From the NCBI RefSeq assembly GCF_900105765.1, contig NZ_FNTX01000002.1, positions 434,001-498,000 of the forward strand: 64,000 bases of DNA. The letters run 5' to 3'. The position numbers and the translations under genes are program-made. Below the pieces are notes generated by a model, which ran no database searches, was not told the DNA's origin, and worked only from the letters and a program-made list of their open reading frames with translations. Positions 18,012 to 26,390 of the stretch are shown piece by piece (positions within the stretch are counted from its first letter, which is position 1; every line of letters begins with the position of its first letter). The stretch comes from Ruania alba. Its GTDB lineage: Bacteria; Actinomycetota; Actinomycetes; Actinomycetales; Beutenbergiaceae.

Positions 18012-18370
18012 TGGTGGCGTATCGCCTGACTCATGCCGCTCAGGCCGACATCGTTTCGATTCTCGCTTGGTCGCACGAGAAGTTCGGTGAGGAAGCACGC
18101 AGGCGGTACGAGGCGCTGATCGCTGCAGCCATTCGAGACGCGGCCACGCACGGTGAGGAGGTGGGGCGGGTGCTCCGCCCCGAGCTGGGCGAGGGAGTGT
18201 TCTCCTGGCATCTGGCGCACAGCCGCACCCGCTCGCCCGGCGGACAAGTCCACCGTCCGCGGCATTTCCTGATCTGCCGACGCGACGGTGATGTCTTGGT
18301 CGTCGGTCGGGTCCTTCATGACGCCATGGAACTACGACGCCATCTCGACGCCCAGCAGCCCTGGGAGTAG
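18011..18370 (+). CDS. parE: ParE-type toxin
   Basis: A 119-residue RelE/ParE-superfamily protein: YRLTHAAQADIVSILAWSHE at the N-terminus, then FGEEARRRYEALI and a C-terminal VLVVGRVLHDAMELRRHL strand-helix. ParE toxins poison DNA gyrase in the studied cases; the target here is not shown. It is slightly longer than typical ParE (~95-100 residues) because of an SRTRSPGGQVHRPRHF loop. The start overlaps the antitoxin stop. The pair lies between a dead recombinase and an HNH nuclease, which suits an acquired stabilisation module. Confidence 0.87.
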   Translation: MVAYRLTHAAQADIVSILAWSHEKFGEEARRRYEALIAAAIRDAATHGEEVGRVLRPELGEGVFSWHLAHSRTRSPGGQVHRPRHFLICRRDGDVLVVGRVLHDAMELRRHLDAQQPWE

Positions 18371-18410
18371 TCGTCGCACGCCCGTCCTCGTCCGGCGAGA
18401 ACTCGTGGCC

Positions 18411-19403
18411 TCACACCACCGTCGGACTCGTGGCCCTGTGCTCGTCCCAGTGTTTCGCGAGCCAGTCGACCTGCCCGTCCTCAAGCCTGGTCGTGAGGCG
18501 CCCGTCGTGCAGCCGTGCGTACTGCGGGTAGGCCGCAAGGTCGGGAGAGACATCGACGCGTAAGCGGTATGGATCTACCGCTAGGAGACCGTCGTCGAAG
18601 AGTCGGTGGATGTCGCGACGTAGCATCAAGCCACCGTGCGGCGCGTGGGTACCGAGTTGTGCGTAGCTGTAGAGATGGCCCGCTTCGAGCACTCGAGCTG
18701 GTGCGCTTCCCGTGAATGCGCAAACCTTGCCCTGGCGTGCGAGGAGGTCTTCACGGAAACGCTGCTGCCCTCGGCGAACGCGCACGATCGTGCGTCTGAA
18801 CCCGCCCGGTGTGCCAACGACGTCGAGAGGTTCAGCTGGCCAGATGAGATCGGGCATCCGGGCGCCTACCCGGGCAACGGCACGCCCGGCGTGACGATCG
18901 AGCAACACTTCGCGAAAAGCGGACCAGTTCAACGGGCGCATCGCGTTGATGTCGCCGGCCTTCAGGGCCAGTGAGCGGAGGTCCTCATCGTTGAGGAGGC
19001 CCTCGAGCGGAGTCCACGCTGCGTCATAGCGCGCCTGGTAGGTGACCACCTCCACGACCTCCACACGCGCTGTGGCGAACTCTTCCCGGCACTTCATGCA
19101 CCGGAAGCGAGGCTCTACCCGCTTGCGTTCGTTGATCCTGGTCGTGCCGCAGGCGGGGCACCGATTGAGCACCTTCTGCCCCGGCGCAGTCGCGATCTCC
19201 TCAATCACCGATACCCCGAGGAGGCGCTCCTTGTCCCAGAGCGCGATCGGATCGCCGACTTCGATCTTCCGGTGATTCGGGACATTGCTGTCCCACGAGT
19301 AATAGGCGTCGATCTGATCGTCGTAGCCGACGTTGCCGCCATGACCTCTGTTGTCCCCCGCAGCCATGAGCAACCATGCCCGCGGCGCTCCTTGACCCTC
19401 CAT
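18411..19403 (-). CDS. HNH endonuclease with N-terminal PUA/EVE-like region and zinc ribbon
   Basis: A 330-residue protein in three parts. Residues ~9-70 (GHGGNVGYDDQIDAYYSWDS ... VGDPIALWDKERLLGVSVIE) resemble PUA/EVE-like modified-base reading domains. Residues ~80-110 contain CPACG and CMKC, a four-cysteine zinc ribbon. The C-terminal HNH_2-type nuclease has CAFTGSAPARVLEAGHLYSY and GLMLRRDIHRLFDDGLLAVD. The combination suggests a modification-dependent (type IV-like) restriction nuclease, but the target is inferred. No methyltransferase is adjacent. It converges on parDE, 40 bp away. Confidence 0.8.
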   Translation of the reverse strand: MEGQGAPRAWLLMAAGDNRGHGGNVGYDDQIDAYYSWDSNVPNHRKIEVGDPIALWDKERLLGVSVIEEIATAPGQKVLNRCPACGTTRINERKRVEPRFRCMKCREEFATARVEVVEVVTYQARYDAAWTPLEGLLNDEDLRSLALKAGDINAMRPLNWSAFREVLLDRHAGRAVARVGARMPDLIWPAEPLDVVGTPGGFRRTIVRVRRGQQRFREDLLARQGKVCAFTGSAPARVLEAGHLYSYAQLGTHAPHGGLMLRRDIHRLFDDGLLAVDPYRLRVDVSPDLAAYPQYARLHDGRLTTRLEDGQVDWLAKHWDEHRATSPTVV

Positions 19404-19559
19404 CTGTGCAGCTTGTCACACGGCAGACCCATAGGTAGCGAGGTACAGATCGATGCGCTCAGGCGGCGTCGTCCGCGTACGGCAGCGAGCCCCGCCTCGC
19501 ATGCTGCGATGATCGAGCCCTCACGTTGCGGAGTTGGGACCTCGGCTCTGATGCCCATC

Positions 19560-19697
19560 GACCACGCCAGTCACGCGATTCCCGACCACGCCATCCCCCC
19601 CTCATCTCATCCACCGTGTGCTCACCAACCGTCACAGGCTCCTCAAGCCCGCGCACCGCGCAGTAGAAGTGCAGTAGCCGATCCCTTTACGACACGG
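19560..19697 (-). pseudogene. Glycosidase C-terminal remnant (copy of 10045-10158)
   Basis: The minus strand reads RLLHFYCAVRGLEEPVTVGE then HTVDEMR and breaks frame at a short deletion before MAWS. It is nearly identical at base level to the last ~110 bases of the glycosidase ending at 10158. Nothing upstream of the fragment is recognisable. The interval 19404-19814 otherwise holds no gene I can support. Confidence 0.8.
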
Positions 19698-19814
19698 CTC
19701 GATGGCGTGTGAAGCGACCGTCTTGCACGCGGCTCGTCAGGGTTAAGCCACTCCGACGCCTCCTTTGAGGAAGTCAGCGTGCCAGCCGCGATCAAGCGAG
19801 ACCAGCAGCTGGTA

Positions 19815-19836
19815 TAGTGCACCGATCGTTGCACTA
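19815..19836. promoter_or_regulatory. ArsR-type operator (TAGTGCA/TGCACTA dyad)
   Basis: TAGTGCA (19815-19821) and TGCACTA (19830-19836) form a perfect 7-base inverted repeat with an 8-base spacer, 11 bp before the presumed TTG start of the ArsR gene. Position and symmetry fit autorepression by the encoded ArsR protein. No Shine-Dalgarno sequence separates it from the start. Confidence 0.7.
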
Positions 19837-19846
19837 ATGCTGACGC

Positions 19847-20155
19847 TTGAACGCGACGCTCTTCGCCCTTTCGGACCCTACGCGGCGGGGCATACTGGAG
19901 CGTCTGAGCTGCGGCCCGGCGACGCTGAGCCAGCTCGCGTCGCCAGCGGGCCTGACCCTCAACGGGATCAAGAAGCACGTCGGGATCCTCGAGCGCGCCG
20001 GCTTCGTCGACACCGAAAAGGTGGGCCGGACGCGCCAGTGCCGGCTCGGTTCGGCGAGGACGCTGGACGAGGCGGGCGAGTGGTTCGAGTCCCACCGCCG
20101 CGCCTGGGAGAGCCAGATGGACCGATTCGAGCGCTTCGTGGGGTGGGGCGAGTGA
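19847..20155 (+). CDS. ArsR-family transcriptional regulator
   Basis: A 102-residue winged-helix regulator: ATLFALSDPTRRGILERL, LASPAGLTLNGIKKHVGILE (recognition helix) and RTRQCRLGSARTLDEAGEWF. It belongs to the ArsR group usually paired with SRPBCC/AHSA1 proteins; no metal-binding Cys motif is seen. An in-frame TGA at 19841-19843 forces a TTG start at 19847; the nearby ATG at 19837 is in another frame, so either the start is TTG or the 5' end carries a small indel. It overlaps the next gene by four bases (GTGA). Confidence 0.85.
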   Translation: MNATLFALSDPTRRGILERLSCGPATLSQLASPAGLTLNGIKKHVGILERAGFVDTEKVGRTRQCRLGSARTLDEAGEWFESHRRAWESQMDRFERFVGWGE

Positions 20156-20586
20156 ATCGCGAACTCCGCTACGAGCGCCTGATCGAGGCGTCGCCCGAGC
20201 GCGCGTTCGACCTGTTCACGAGCCCGGCTGGCCAGCAAGCGTTCTATGGCAACGATGCGCCGGGCTGGGTCGTCGATTCGCGTTGTGAGCTTTGGGTCGG
20301 CGGCGTCTGGGAGATCGCATTCGGCTCACCGTCGGGCGGGATCTACCAGCACCGGCACGTGTTCGAGGCGATCGAGCGCCCCCGCCGCCTGCTGCTGACG
20401 ACGACCGAGACGCGCCTCGACGAGTCGACGCTCGCCTTCAGCACCGAGTTCACGTTCGCGCCCCGGGACGGGGCGACGCTGATGACGATGGTCCAGTGGG
20501 GCTTCCCGTCGGATGAGCTGCGCGACGAGCACGGCCGCGGTTTGCCGTACGCGTTCGACCGGGTGGAACGGGCACTGAAGACCTGA
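20152..20586 (+). CDS. SRPBCC (AHSA1/START-like) domain protein
   Basis: A 144-residue protein from a GTG that overlaps the ArsR stop. RLIEASPERAFDLFTSPAGQ at the start, LWVGGVWEIAF and the FTFAPRDGATLMTMVQWGF strands are typical of the AHSA1/SRPBCC hydrophobic-pocket fold. ArsR-SRPBCC pairs are very common; the ligand is usually unknown. The gene is followed within 14 bp by a dihydrofolate-reductase-like gene, suggesting one operon under the upstream dyad. Confidence 0.88.
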   Translation: MNRELRYERLIEASPERAFDLFTSPAGQQAFYGNDAPGWVVDSRCELWVGGVWEIAFGSPSGGIYQHRHVFEAIERPRRLLLTTTETRLDESTLAFSTEFTFAPRDGATLMTMVQWGFPSDELRDEHGRGLPYAFDRVERALKT

Positions 20587-20599
20587 GGAAGGAGACCGC

Positions 20600-21175
20600 A
20601 TGGCGACGAAGTCCGTCCTGTACATGTCGATGTCGCTCGACGGGTTCATCACCGGCCCTGACGACGGCCCGGGCAACGGCCTCGGGACCGGCGGGGACCG
20701 GCTGCACGCGTGGCTCGGCGAGCCTGTGGGCGAGCTGCCGCATTTCGCACCGCCGGGGCTGAGCGGGCAAGTGTTCGCCGAGTTGATCGCGACGGGTGCG
20801 GTAGTCGTTGGCCGCAAGACGTTCGAGTACGCCGGCAACTGGGGCGGCGACCACCACGGCGTGCCGATCTTCGTGCCTACGCGCGGCAACCCGCCGCAGC
20901 CGCAGAGCAACTGGGTTCACTATGTGGCTGACGCGGCGACTGCGATGCGCGAGGCCAAGGCGGTCGCGGGCGACCGGAATGTGATGGTGCACGGCGCCGA
21001 CCTCGCGCAATCGCTGTTGGGCGACGGTCTGCTCGACGAGCTCGAGATCCACCTGACCCCGGTCTTGCTCGGCGACGGGCGGCGGTTGTTCGGCAACGAC
21101 CGGGTCGAGCTCGAGCTGATGCGCGTGCTCGACGCGCCCGGCGTCACGCATATGCATTACAGGGTCGCGTCATGA
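20600..21175 (+). CDS. Dihydrofolate reductase/RibD-C family reductase
   Basis: A 191-residue protein of the RibD C-terminal/DHFR-like fold. MSLDGFITGPDDGPGNGLGT at the N-terminus, the NADPH-site GAVVVGRKTFEYAGNWGG and LLDELEIHLTPVLLGDGRRL near the C-terminus are diagnostic. AAGGAG lies 9-10 bases before the ATG at 20600. The substrate is unknown; such stand-alone proteins are not folate or riboflavin enzymes by default. Its last bases overlap the next gene (ATGA). Confidence 0.88.
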   Translation: MATKSVLYMSMSLDGFITGPDDGPGNGLGTGGDRLHAWLGEPVGELPHFAPPGLSGQVFAELIATGAVVVGRKTFEYAGNWGGDHHGVPIFVPTRGNPPQPQSNWVHYVADAATAMREAKAVAGDRNVMVHGADLAQSLLGDGLLDELEIHLTPVLLGDGRRLFGNDRVELELMRVLDAPGVTHMHYRVAS

Positions 21176-21645
21176 GACGCGCAATGATCGACCGTTCCGC
21201 TGTCGCCCGCGTGCTCGCGGCGAACCGCTACCTCGTGCTCGGCACGGCCGACGAGGACGGGGAACCATGGGTCAGCCCGGTCTTCTTCGCCCTGCTCGAC
21301 CCGGAGCGCATGTGCTGGGTGTCGTCGCCGGACAGCCGGCACTCCCGCAACATCGCCCAGCGAGCGAGGATCGCCATCACGGTCTTCGACTCGACCGTCG
21401 AGGTCGGCCGGGCGGAGGCGGCGTACTTCGACGCCGACGCCGCGCGGGCGACGCCGGAGGAGACGACCGCGGCACTGCAGTCACTGAACTCGCGACTACC
21501 GCAGAACAAGCAGCTCAGCTGCGAGGACCTGCAACCACGTGGGCCGTTGATCGTCTACCGGGCCGACCTGCGACGCCGCTATGTCCTTGTCCGCGGCGGC
21601 AACGCCGAGTTCGGAAACGCCGTCGATATGACCGTCGAGGTCTGA
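21172..21645 (+). CDS. Pyridoxamine 5'-phosphate oxidase-like FMN-binding protein
   Basis: A 157-residue split-barrel protein: RVLAANRYLVLGTADEDGEP, WVSPVFFALLDPERMCWVSS, then the SRHSRNIAQRARIAITVFDS segment typical of PNPOx-like flavin/F420-binding proteins. The substrate cannot be told from the sequence. The start ATG overlaps the previous stop by four bases, so it belongs to the ArsR-SRPBCC-reductase operon. Confidence 0.85.
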   Translation: MRRAMIDRSAVARVLAANRYLVLGTADEDGEPWVSPVFFALLDPERMCWVSSPDSRHSRNIAQRARIAITVFDSTVEVGRAEAAYFDADAARATPEETTAALQSLNSRLPQNKQLSCEDLQPRGPLIVYRADLRRRYVLVRGGNAEFGNAVDMTVEV

Positions 21646-21730
21646 GGCGACACGGGACCAGGCGTGAGCGGCCACGTACCAGACGTCACGAGACCCAGAA
21701 AGGTGCTCCCTGGACCGAAGGAGAAGTGAG

Positions 21731-22264
21731 ATGGGAAAGCTGATCGCGAGCGCGCAGGCCACCCTCGACGGTGTCATCGACCCGGTCGGCGAGTGGGTGC
21801 AGCCCGACGGAGACCACGGCGACTACTCGTTCGAGCGGCAGTCCAGATCAGGCGGGTTTGTGCTGGGCCGCAAGACCTATGAAGGGCTGGCCGCGTATTG
21901 GCCAAGCCAGACCGGCAAGTGGGCGGATTTGGTCAACGCGATCCCCAAGCACGTCGCATCCACCACCCTGTCCGGAGGTCTCGAATGGAACGCGACCCTC
22001 CTCAACGGAGCCATCGAGGAGTCGATCCCGAGACTGAAAGCCGCGGTCGACGGTGACCTGTTCCTGCACGGCAGTGGCGAGTTCGCGTACACCCTCGCCA
22101 CGAAGGGTCTGATCGACGAGTACGAGATCTACCTGAACCCGCTCGTCTGGGGTCAGGGCAACGTGCATGTACTCGGCGACAGGGGGACCATAGCGATGGC
22201 GCTCCGTGACGTGAAGCGGTTCGACTCCGGGGTGGTCCTCCTCACCTACCTCCCGCACTCATGA
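21731..22264 (+). CDS. Dihydrofolate reductase/RibD-C family reductase (second)
   Basis: A 177-residue protein starting MGKLIASAQATLDGVIDPVG, with GGFVLGRKTYEGLAAYWPSQ and LIDEYEIYLNPLVWGQGNVH in the positions expected for the RibD-C/DHFR fold. AAGGAGAAG precedes the ATG. It is only distantly similar to the protein at 20600-21175. It sits 85 bp after the PNPOx-like gene, perhaps in the same transcript. Function is not known beyond probable NADPH-dependent reduction. Confidence 0.87.
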   Translation: MGKLIASAQATLDGVIDPVGEWVQPDGDHGDYSFERQSRSGGFVLGRKTYEGLAAYWPSQTGKWADLVNAIPKHVASTTLSGGLEWNATLLNGAIEESIPRLKAAVDGDLFLHGSGEFAYTLATKGLIDEYEIYLNPLVWGQGNVHVLGDRGTIAMALRDVKRFDSGVVLLTYLPHS

Positions 22265-22339
22265 CCGCAACCTGGGCTCCGAGGGCTGTTGCCAGCGTTG
22301 GCCCCGTCTTGATCATCCGTTCGATACACAGGAGGCTCT

Positions 22340-23191
22340 ATGTCCAGGGTGTGGTTCGTGACCGGAAGCTCGCGCGGCCTGGGTCGCGCGTTCGTCGAAG
22401 TCGCGCTCGAAGCCGGTGATCGCGTCGCGGCGACTGCGCGAAACCCAGAACGGTTGCAAGACCTCGTCGACAACTACGGCGACGCGGTGCTCCCCCTGCG
22501 ACTGGATGTGACCGATTATGACACGACTGCGCGCATAGTCGGTCAGGCGGTGGAGGCCTTCGGTTGCATCGATGCCGTCCTCAACAGCGCCGGCTACAGC
22601 GACCTCGGCTCGTTCGAGGACACTACGATCGAGTCTTTCCGGACGCAGATCGAGACCAACTTCTACGGGGTCGTCAACGTCTCGAAGGCGGTCGTGCCGG
22701 TCCTACGCGAGCAGGGTAGCGGCCACATCTTCCAGGTTGCTTCGCTCAGCGCCCGCTTGTCCGGCCCTGGCCTGACCGCCTACCAGGCGGCGAAGTGGGC
22801 CATCGCCGGGTTCTCCATCGGCTTCGCACAAGAGATCGCTCCGTTCGGGGTGAAGCTCACCGTTCTTGAGCCGGGCGGAATGCGCACCGACTGGGCGGGC
22901 TCCTCGATGACGATTCCTCAGCCCAGTGCGCCGTACCAGGCATCGATCGGTCCCCTCGCCGAGCTGATACGCGCCACCTCCGGTCACGAGGCGACCGACC
23001 CGCGTCGTGTCGCCCGAATCGTGCGCGACCTCGCCGGGCGCGACGATGCCCCCATACGACTGCTGCTCGGCACCGACGCTGTGCCGATCGCGCAGCAGAC
23101 GGCACAGGAACTCGCCGCGAGCGACGAAGCCTGGCGAAACGTCAGCCTGAGCGTCAGCGATGGAACGCCTCCGACTGCCGACGCGCCGTAG
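22340..23191 (+). CDS. SDR-family oxidoreductase
   Basis: A 283-residue classical short-chain dehydrogenase. The nucleotide-binding motif is VTGSSRGLGRAF near the N-terminus, followed by NSAGYSDLGSFED, the catalytic Ser in VASLSARLSGPG and the YQAAK Tyr-Lys pair. AGGAGG lies 7 bases before the ATG at 22340. The substrate is unknown. The bases downstream to 23422 contain no supported gene. Confidence 0.9.
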   Translation: MSRVWFVTGSSRGLGRAFVEVALEAGDRVAATARNPERLQDLVDNYGDAVLPLRLDVTDYDTTARIVGQAVEAFGCIDAVLNSAGYSDLGSFEDTTIESFRTQIETNFYGVVNVSKAVVPVLREQGSGHIFQVASLSARLSGPGLTAYQAAKWAIAGFSIGFAQEIAPFGVKLTVLEPGGMRTDWAGSSMTIPQPSAPYQASIGPLAELIRATSGHEATDPRRVARIVRDLAGRDDAPIRLLLGTDAVPIAQQTAQELAASDEAWRNVSLSVSDGTPPTADAP

Positions 23192-23422
23192 AACCGCAGC
23201 ACCGGGCAAGTTCTCTCTTGCCTTCCAACGCAGCACCACAAGACCCAAGGACCCTTCGAAGGCGATGCCCCAGAATCGGGTCAGTCGCAGTTGCAGGCTG
23301 TACCGGGGCGCCCGCAAGCGGAACCTGCCGGGGTGCGACGCACCCAGGTTGGTCAGCGCGGCGGTCGCGTCCTGTAGGGGATGGTCATGCGGGAGGGTGT
23401 GTCGGCTGCTTTGATCGTCGTC

Positions 23423-24046
23423 ATGAGAGAGCTGTTCGTCGTGACGCATCCGGAAGCCACGCACCACGTTGAAGGCAGAGTGGGCGGCTGGTTCGATTCA
23501 CACCTGACCGGTCGAGGGCAGCGGCACGCCCACCAGGTCGCAGAAGCGCTGGATACCCGAATCGATCCCGGGGCCGCGCTCTTTACTTCCGACCTGCGAC
23601 GCACACAGCAGACAGCCGATGCGATCGCCTCGCGACTCGGTGTAACCCCGCGGGCTCTCTTCGAGTTGCGAGAGAAGTCCTATGGCGAGGGGGAAGGCCA
23701 GCCCGACCCTTGGTTTCGAGAGCGCTTCGTGCCACCGCCAGCCCGCGGAGAGCGCATGAGCCACGACGAGGGTCTCGTGGGCGCGGAGACCAAAGCAGAG
23801 TGGGTCCGGCGTGTCTACGCCGGCATGGATATCGTGATGGCCGATCCTGCGCATCAGAAGGTGATCGTCACTCACGCAGGCTCAGCGACATTCGTCATCG
23901 CCCACTGGATTGGTGTGCCCCTGAGCGCCCTCGACTTCGTCAGCTTCCGCCTCGACCCGGGGAGCATCACGCACCTTCGCGAAGATGACTACTTCCACAA
24001 TCGCACCGTCATCGCCCTCAACAAGATTGGCCACATCGTCGGCTAA
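23423..24046 (+). CDS. Histidine phosphatase family protein with THP in place of RHG
   Basis: A 207-residue protein of the phosphoglycerate-mutase-like fold: ELFVVTHPEATHHVEGRVGG, DLRRTQQTADAIASRLGV, and the second conserved His in VIVTHAGSATFVIAHWIG. The first motif is Thr-His-Pro instead of Arg-His-Gly; the nucleophilic His is kept but the Arg that normally binds phosphate is absent. This appears to be a subfamily trait, so the substrate may differ from phosphate esters. ATG 23423 is preferred over two upstream in-frame starts because homology begins there. Confidence 0.82.
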   Translation: MRELFVVTHPEATHHVEGRVGGWFDSHLTGRGQRHAHQVAEALDTRIDPGAALFTSDLRRTQQTADAIASRLGVTPRALFELREKSYGEGEGQPDPWFRERFVPPPARGERMSHDEGLVGAETKAEWVRRVYAGMDIVMADPAHQKVIVTHAGSATFVIAHWIGVPLSALDFVSFRLDPGSITHLREDDYFHNRTVIALNKIGHIVG

Positions 24047-24170
24047 TGCACCTGTGGGACTCATCGGTAGGAGGACACCTGCGGGACACACGTCCTTCCA
24101 CACCTCACTAGCCGCCGCCGATTCGGGTTCGGCTTACGGGACGGGCTGGGTCTAGTCAATGCGGACGGCT

Positions 24171-24512
24171 CTATCGCATGGCAGCGGTCGAAGCCTTCGC
24201 TGGGTGGAGTGGCCTGCTCATCACGTACTCCTCGCCCGTGCGCCCAGGCACCGTTCGACCCGTGTGGGCGAACCCGGCGCGGGCGTACGCGCGCTGTCCG
24301 GCAATGTTGTCCACGTGGACCGTCAGGACAATCGCGTCCGACAGAGGATAGGCCCGTTGTGCCAAGGCCACGGCCGCACCAGTTGCTGTGGTGCCGATGC
24401 CTTGCCCCTGGCATCGAGTATCGATTGAGAAGCCGCGTAGGAGCACATGGGAGGAGCCCGAAGGCCAGATGGCGCGATTGGCTCCGTCTGGGTGAAGCAC
24501 TCCGATGCCCAC
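24171..24512 (-). pseudogene. GNAT acetyltransferase, N-terminally truncated
   Basis: The minus strand encodes HVLLRGFSIDTRCQGQGIGT, where the Q/RxxGxG acetyl-CoA loop reads QGQGIG, then AIVLTVHVDNIAGQRAYARA and GFAHTGRT. This is the central and C-terminal part of a GNAT fold. The N-terminal strand and helices are missing and the sequence upstream is the end of a decayed DJ-1 gene, so the copy looks truncated. A functional short product from the ATG at 24512 cannot be excluded. Confidence 0.6.
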
Positions 24513-24530
24513 GACCTGCGATCTAGGCTC

Positions 24531-24871
24531 CTAGATCGGTGGCGTGGGGTCGTACTGGATGTCTCGTCACACTTCACGTGCCCGGTCATTGCCGGACAGC
24601 CTGCTCACCAGGTGTAGCGCCATGTCGATCCCAGCGGAGATTCCTGCCGAGGTGATGATGTCGTCGTGGTCGACGAACCGTGCTTCAGGATGGGTGTGAT
24701 GCTCGGATCGAGTTCTGTGAGCTTGTCCAGCGATGCCCAATGAGTCGTCGCGGGGCGACCGTGAGTAACCCGGCTGCGGGCATACACCAGTGAGCGTGTG
24801 CTGTAGGTCCTCATCTGATCTGTCAGAGCGTCCTCAAGGAGAATCCCGGTACTTGAGGAGTGGCTGAGCAT
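24531..24871 (-). pseudogene. DJ-1/PfpI family remnant with frameshift and internal stop
   Basis: One frame reads RSLVYARSRVTHGRPATTHW then ASLDKL (the segment after the nucleophile elbow). A second frame continues RFVDHDDIITSAGISAGID then MALHLV. A TGA interrupts the tail just before RDIQYDPTPPI-stop at 24531. It is clearly homologous at base level to the remnant at 10182-10371 and extends further upstream. Two copies of one dead gene 14 kb apart indicate duplication. Confidence 0.8.
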
Positions 24872-24995
24872 CCGCCTGGAGTGGCTGGGCCAGGTCGGCT
24901 ACGAGTGAGCGATACCCGACGGCAGGTCAGCCCGCTGGTCGGACCTATTTTCGGATGTCTGTTACCTCCGGGGCGAGTCGTGCGTGTAAGAGGGT

Positions 24996-25586
24996 ATGAG
25001 TGCCAGCACAACGGACAGTCCTCCCATGGGTCTAGGGTGTGATTCCCTGATGGGTGTGGCGGAGGACTCTCTGGACGACGGTCGCAGCACCGCCGAGGCG
25101 GGGTTCAGTGCGTTCGTCGAGTCTGCTGGTCCGTCACTGCTGCGCGCGGCCTGGCTACTGACTCTTGATTCCCATGACGCCCAGGAGCTCGCGCAGGAAG
25201 CGCTCGCTCGCACCTATGCGCAGTGGGGCAGGATCTGGCGCGATGGTGAGGACCCTTATCCGTATGCCCGCCGGATTCTGACCAACCTAAGGACTGACCG
25301 GTGGCGGCGGCGGCAGACCCGCCTGGAGGCTGAGCGCCGGTGGGGCCAACGTGCCCACCGGCCGGGTCCGTCTCCGGAGGTGTCTGCGGTCGATGCTGAC
25401 CAGGCTCGCCGCTTGTTGTCCGCACTGAGCCCGTTTCAGCGGCGTGTGCTAGTGCTGCGGCACCTGGAGGATCTGTCCGTTGAGACGACTGCCCGCATCC
25501 TCGGGTCGACCAAGGCTGCGGTCAAGATGGCCGCGTCCCGGGGGCTCGCGCAGCTGCGTTCTAGCGACCAGGAGGAGGCAACGTGA
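24996..25586 (+). CDS. SigE-family RNA polymerase sigma-70 (ECF) factor
   Basis: A 196-residue ECF sigma factor. Region 2 is FVESAGPSLLRAAWLLTLDS through AQEALARTYAQWG and region 4 is LSPFQRRVLVLRHLEDLSVE then TARILGSTKAAVKMAASRGL. The W-rich DPYPYARRILTNLRTDRWRR linker is typical of actinobacterial SigE/SigM-like factors. The stop overlaps the GTG of the next gene, a single-pass membrane protein in the place of an anti-sigma factor. It heads an operon ending in a MacAB-like export system. Confidence 0.9.
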   Translation: MSASTTDSPPMGLGCDSLMGVAEDSLDDGRSTAEAGFSAFVESAGPSLLRAAWLLTLDSHDAQELAQEALARTYAQWGRIWRDGEDPYPYARRILTNLRTDRWRRRQTRLEAERRWGQRAHRPGPSPEVSAVDADQARRLLSALSPFQRRVLVLRHLEDLSVETTARILGSTKAAVKMAASRGLAQLRSSDQEEAT

Positions 25587-26287
25587 ACGGCCCACGTGAC
25601 GATCAGGACAGCTCCTCAATGCTGGAGGTGCTGATGCAGACCGCTCCAGCTGGTGACCTGGACTTGGCGGTGATTCGGGCACGCGGCACACGTCTGCGCC
25701 GCCGGCGCCACGCCCTCATTGGAGGAGCCACCTCGGTATCGGTCGCCCTGGTGGTAGGTGCGGTCTTCGCGGTGAGTCAGCCTTCCCTGGGCCCGCAGCC
25801 GGCCGGCCAGGTCGATAGCCCCACGAGCACGGCAGCCACCGCCACCCCGGAACAGCCCAGCAGTGAACTCCCGTTCGACGTCACCGCGGTTCAGCAATTG
25901 GCCGATGTCTATGGCATGCGCGTCGATCATGCGGAGGAGATCACACCAGGAGTGCTGGATATCGCGTTGATCGACAATGAATATGCCATCACGTTCGTCG
26001 CTACTGTCGCCGACGCTAGTACGCCGGCCGATGGGCAGTCTGAACTGGAGGCGATGACGGGTGACCGGGGTTACGTAAGCATCATGATCGATGGAGGCGA
26101 GGCGTTCCGTTTTGATACGGCTGCGGGGGACGAGAGTACGGACTACGCGGTGCTTTCCGACGACGGCATGAGGATTGTCTCACTCTCGATCGTCTCGGCC
26201 GACGGCGAATCTGCGTCAGACGCCATCCCAGACGGATTCCTGAGTTTGGCCGAGGAAGACCTACTGCCGCTCCTGATCAGCATCTGA
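25583..26287 (+). CDS. Membrane protein, putative anti-sigma partner
   Basis: A 234-residue protein starting at a GTG overlapping the sigma-factor stop. An N-terminal cytosolic segment of ~40 residues precedes one transmembrane helix (HALIGGATSVSVALVVGAVF), then a Thr/Pro-rich linker and an extracytoplasmic domain of ~150 residues. No zinc-binding anti-sigma motif (HxxxCxxC) is present, so the role is inferred only from position. I do not recognise the outer domain. Confidence 0.65.
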   Translation: MNGPRDDQDSSSMLEVLMQTAPAGDLDLAVIRARGTRLRRRRHALIGGATSVSVALVVGAVFAVSQPSLGPQPAGQVDSPTSTAATATPEQPSSELPFDVTAVQQLADVYGMRVDHAEEITPGVLDIALIDNEYAITFVATVADASTPADGQSELEAMTGDRGYVSIMIDGGEAFRFDTAAGDESTDYAVLSDDGMRIVSLSIVSADGESASDAIPDGFLSLAEEDLLPLLISI

Positions 26288-26390
26288 CCATGGTCATAGC
26301 AGACACGACTTTGAATAGAGGGACTTCTTCCTATCCGATCGATGAAATGGGTCATGAGCAGTGAGAATTTGCACAAGGGGCGCAGGGGGG

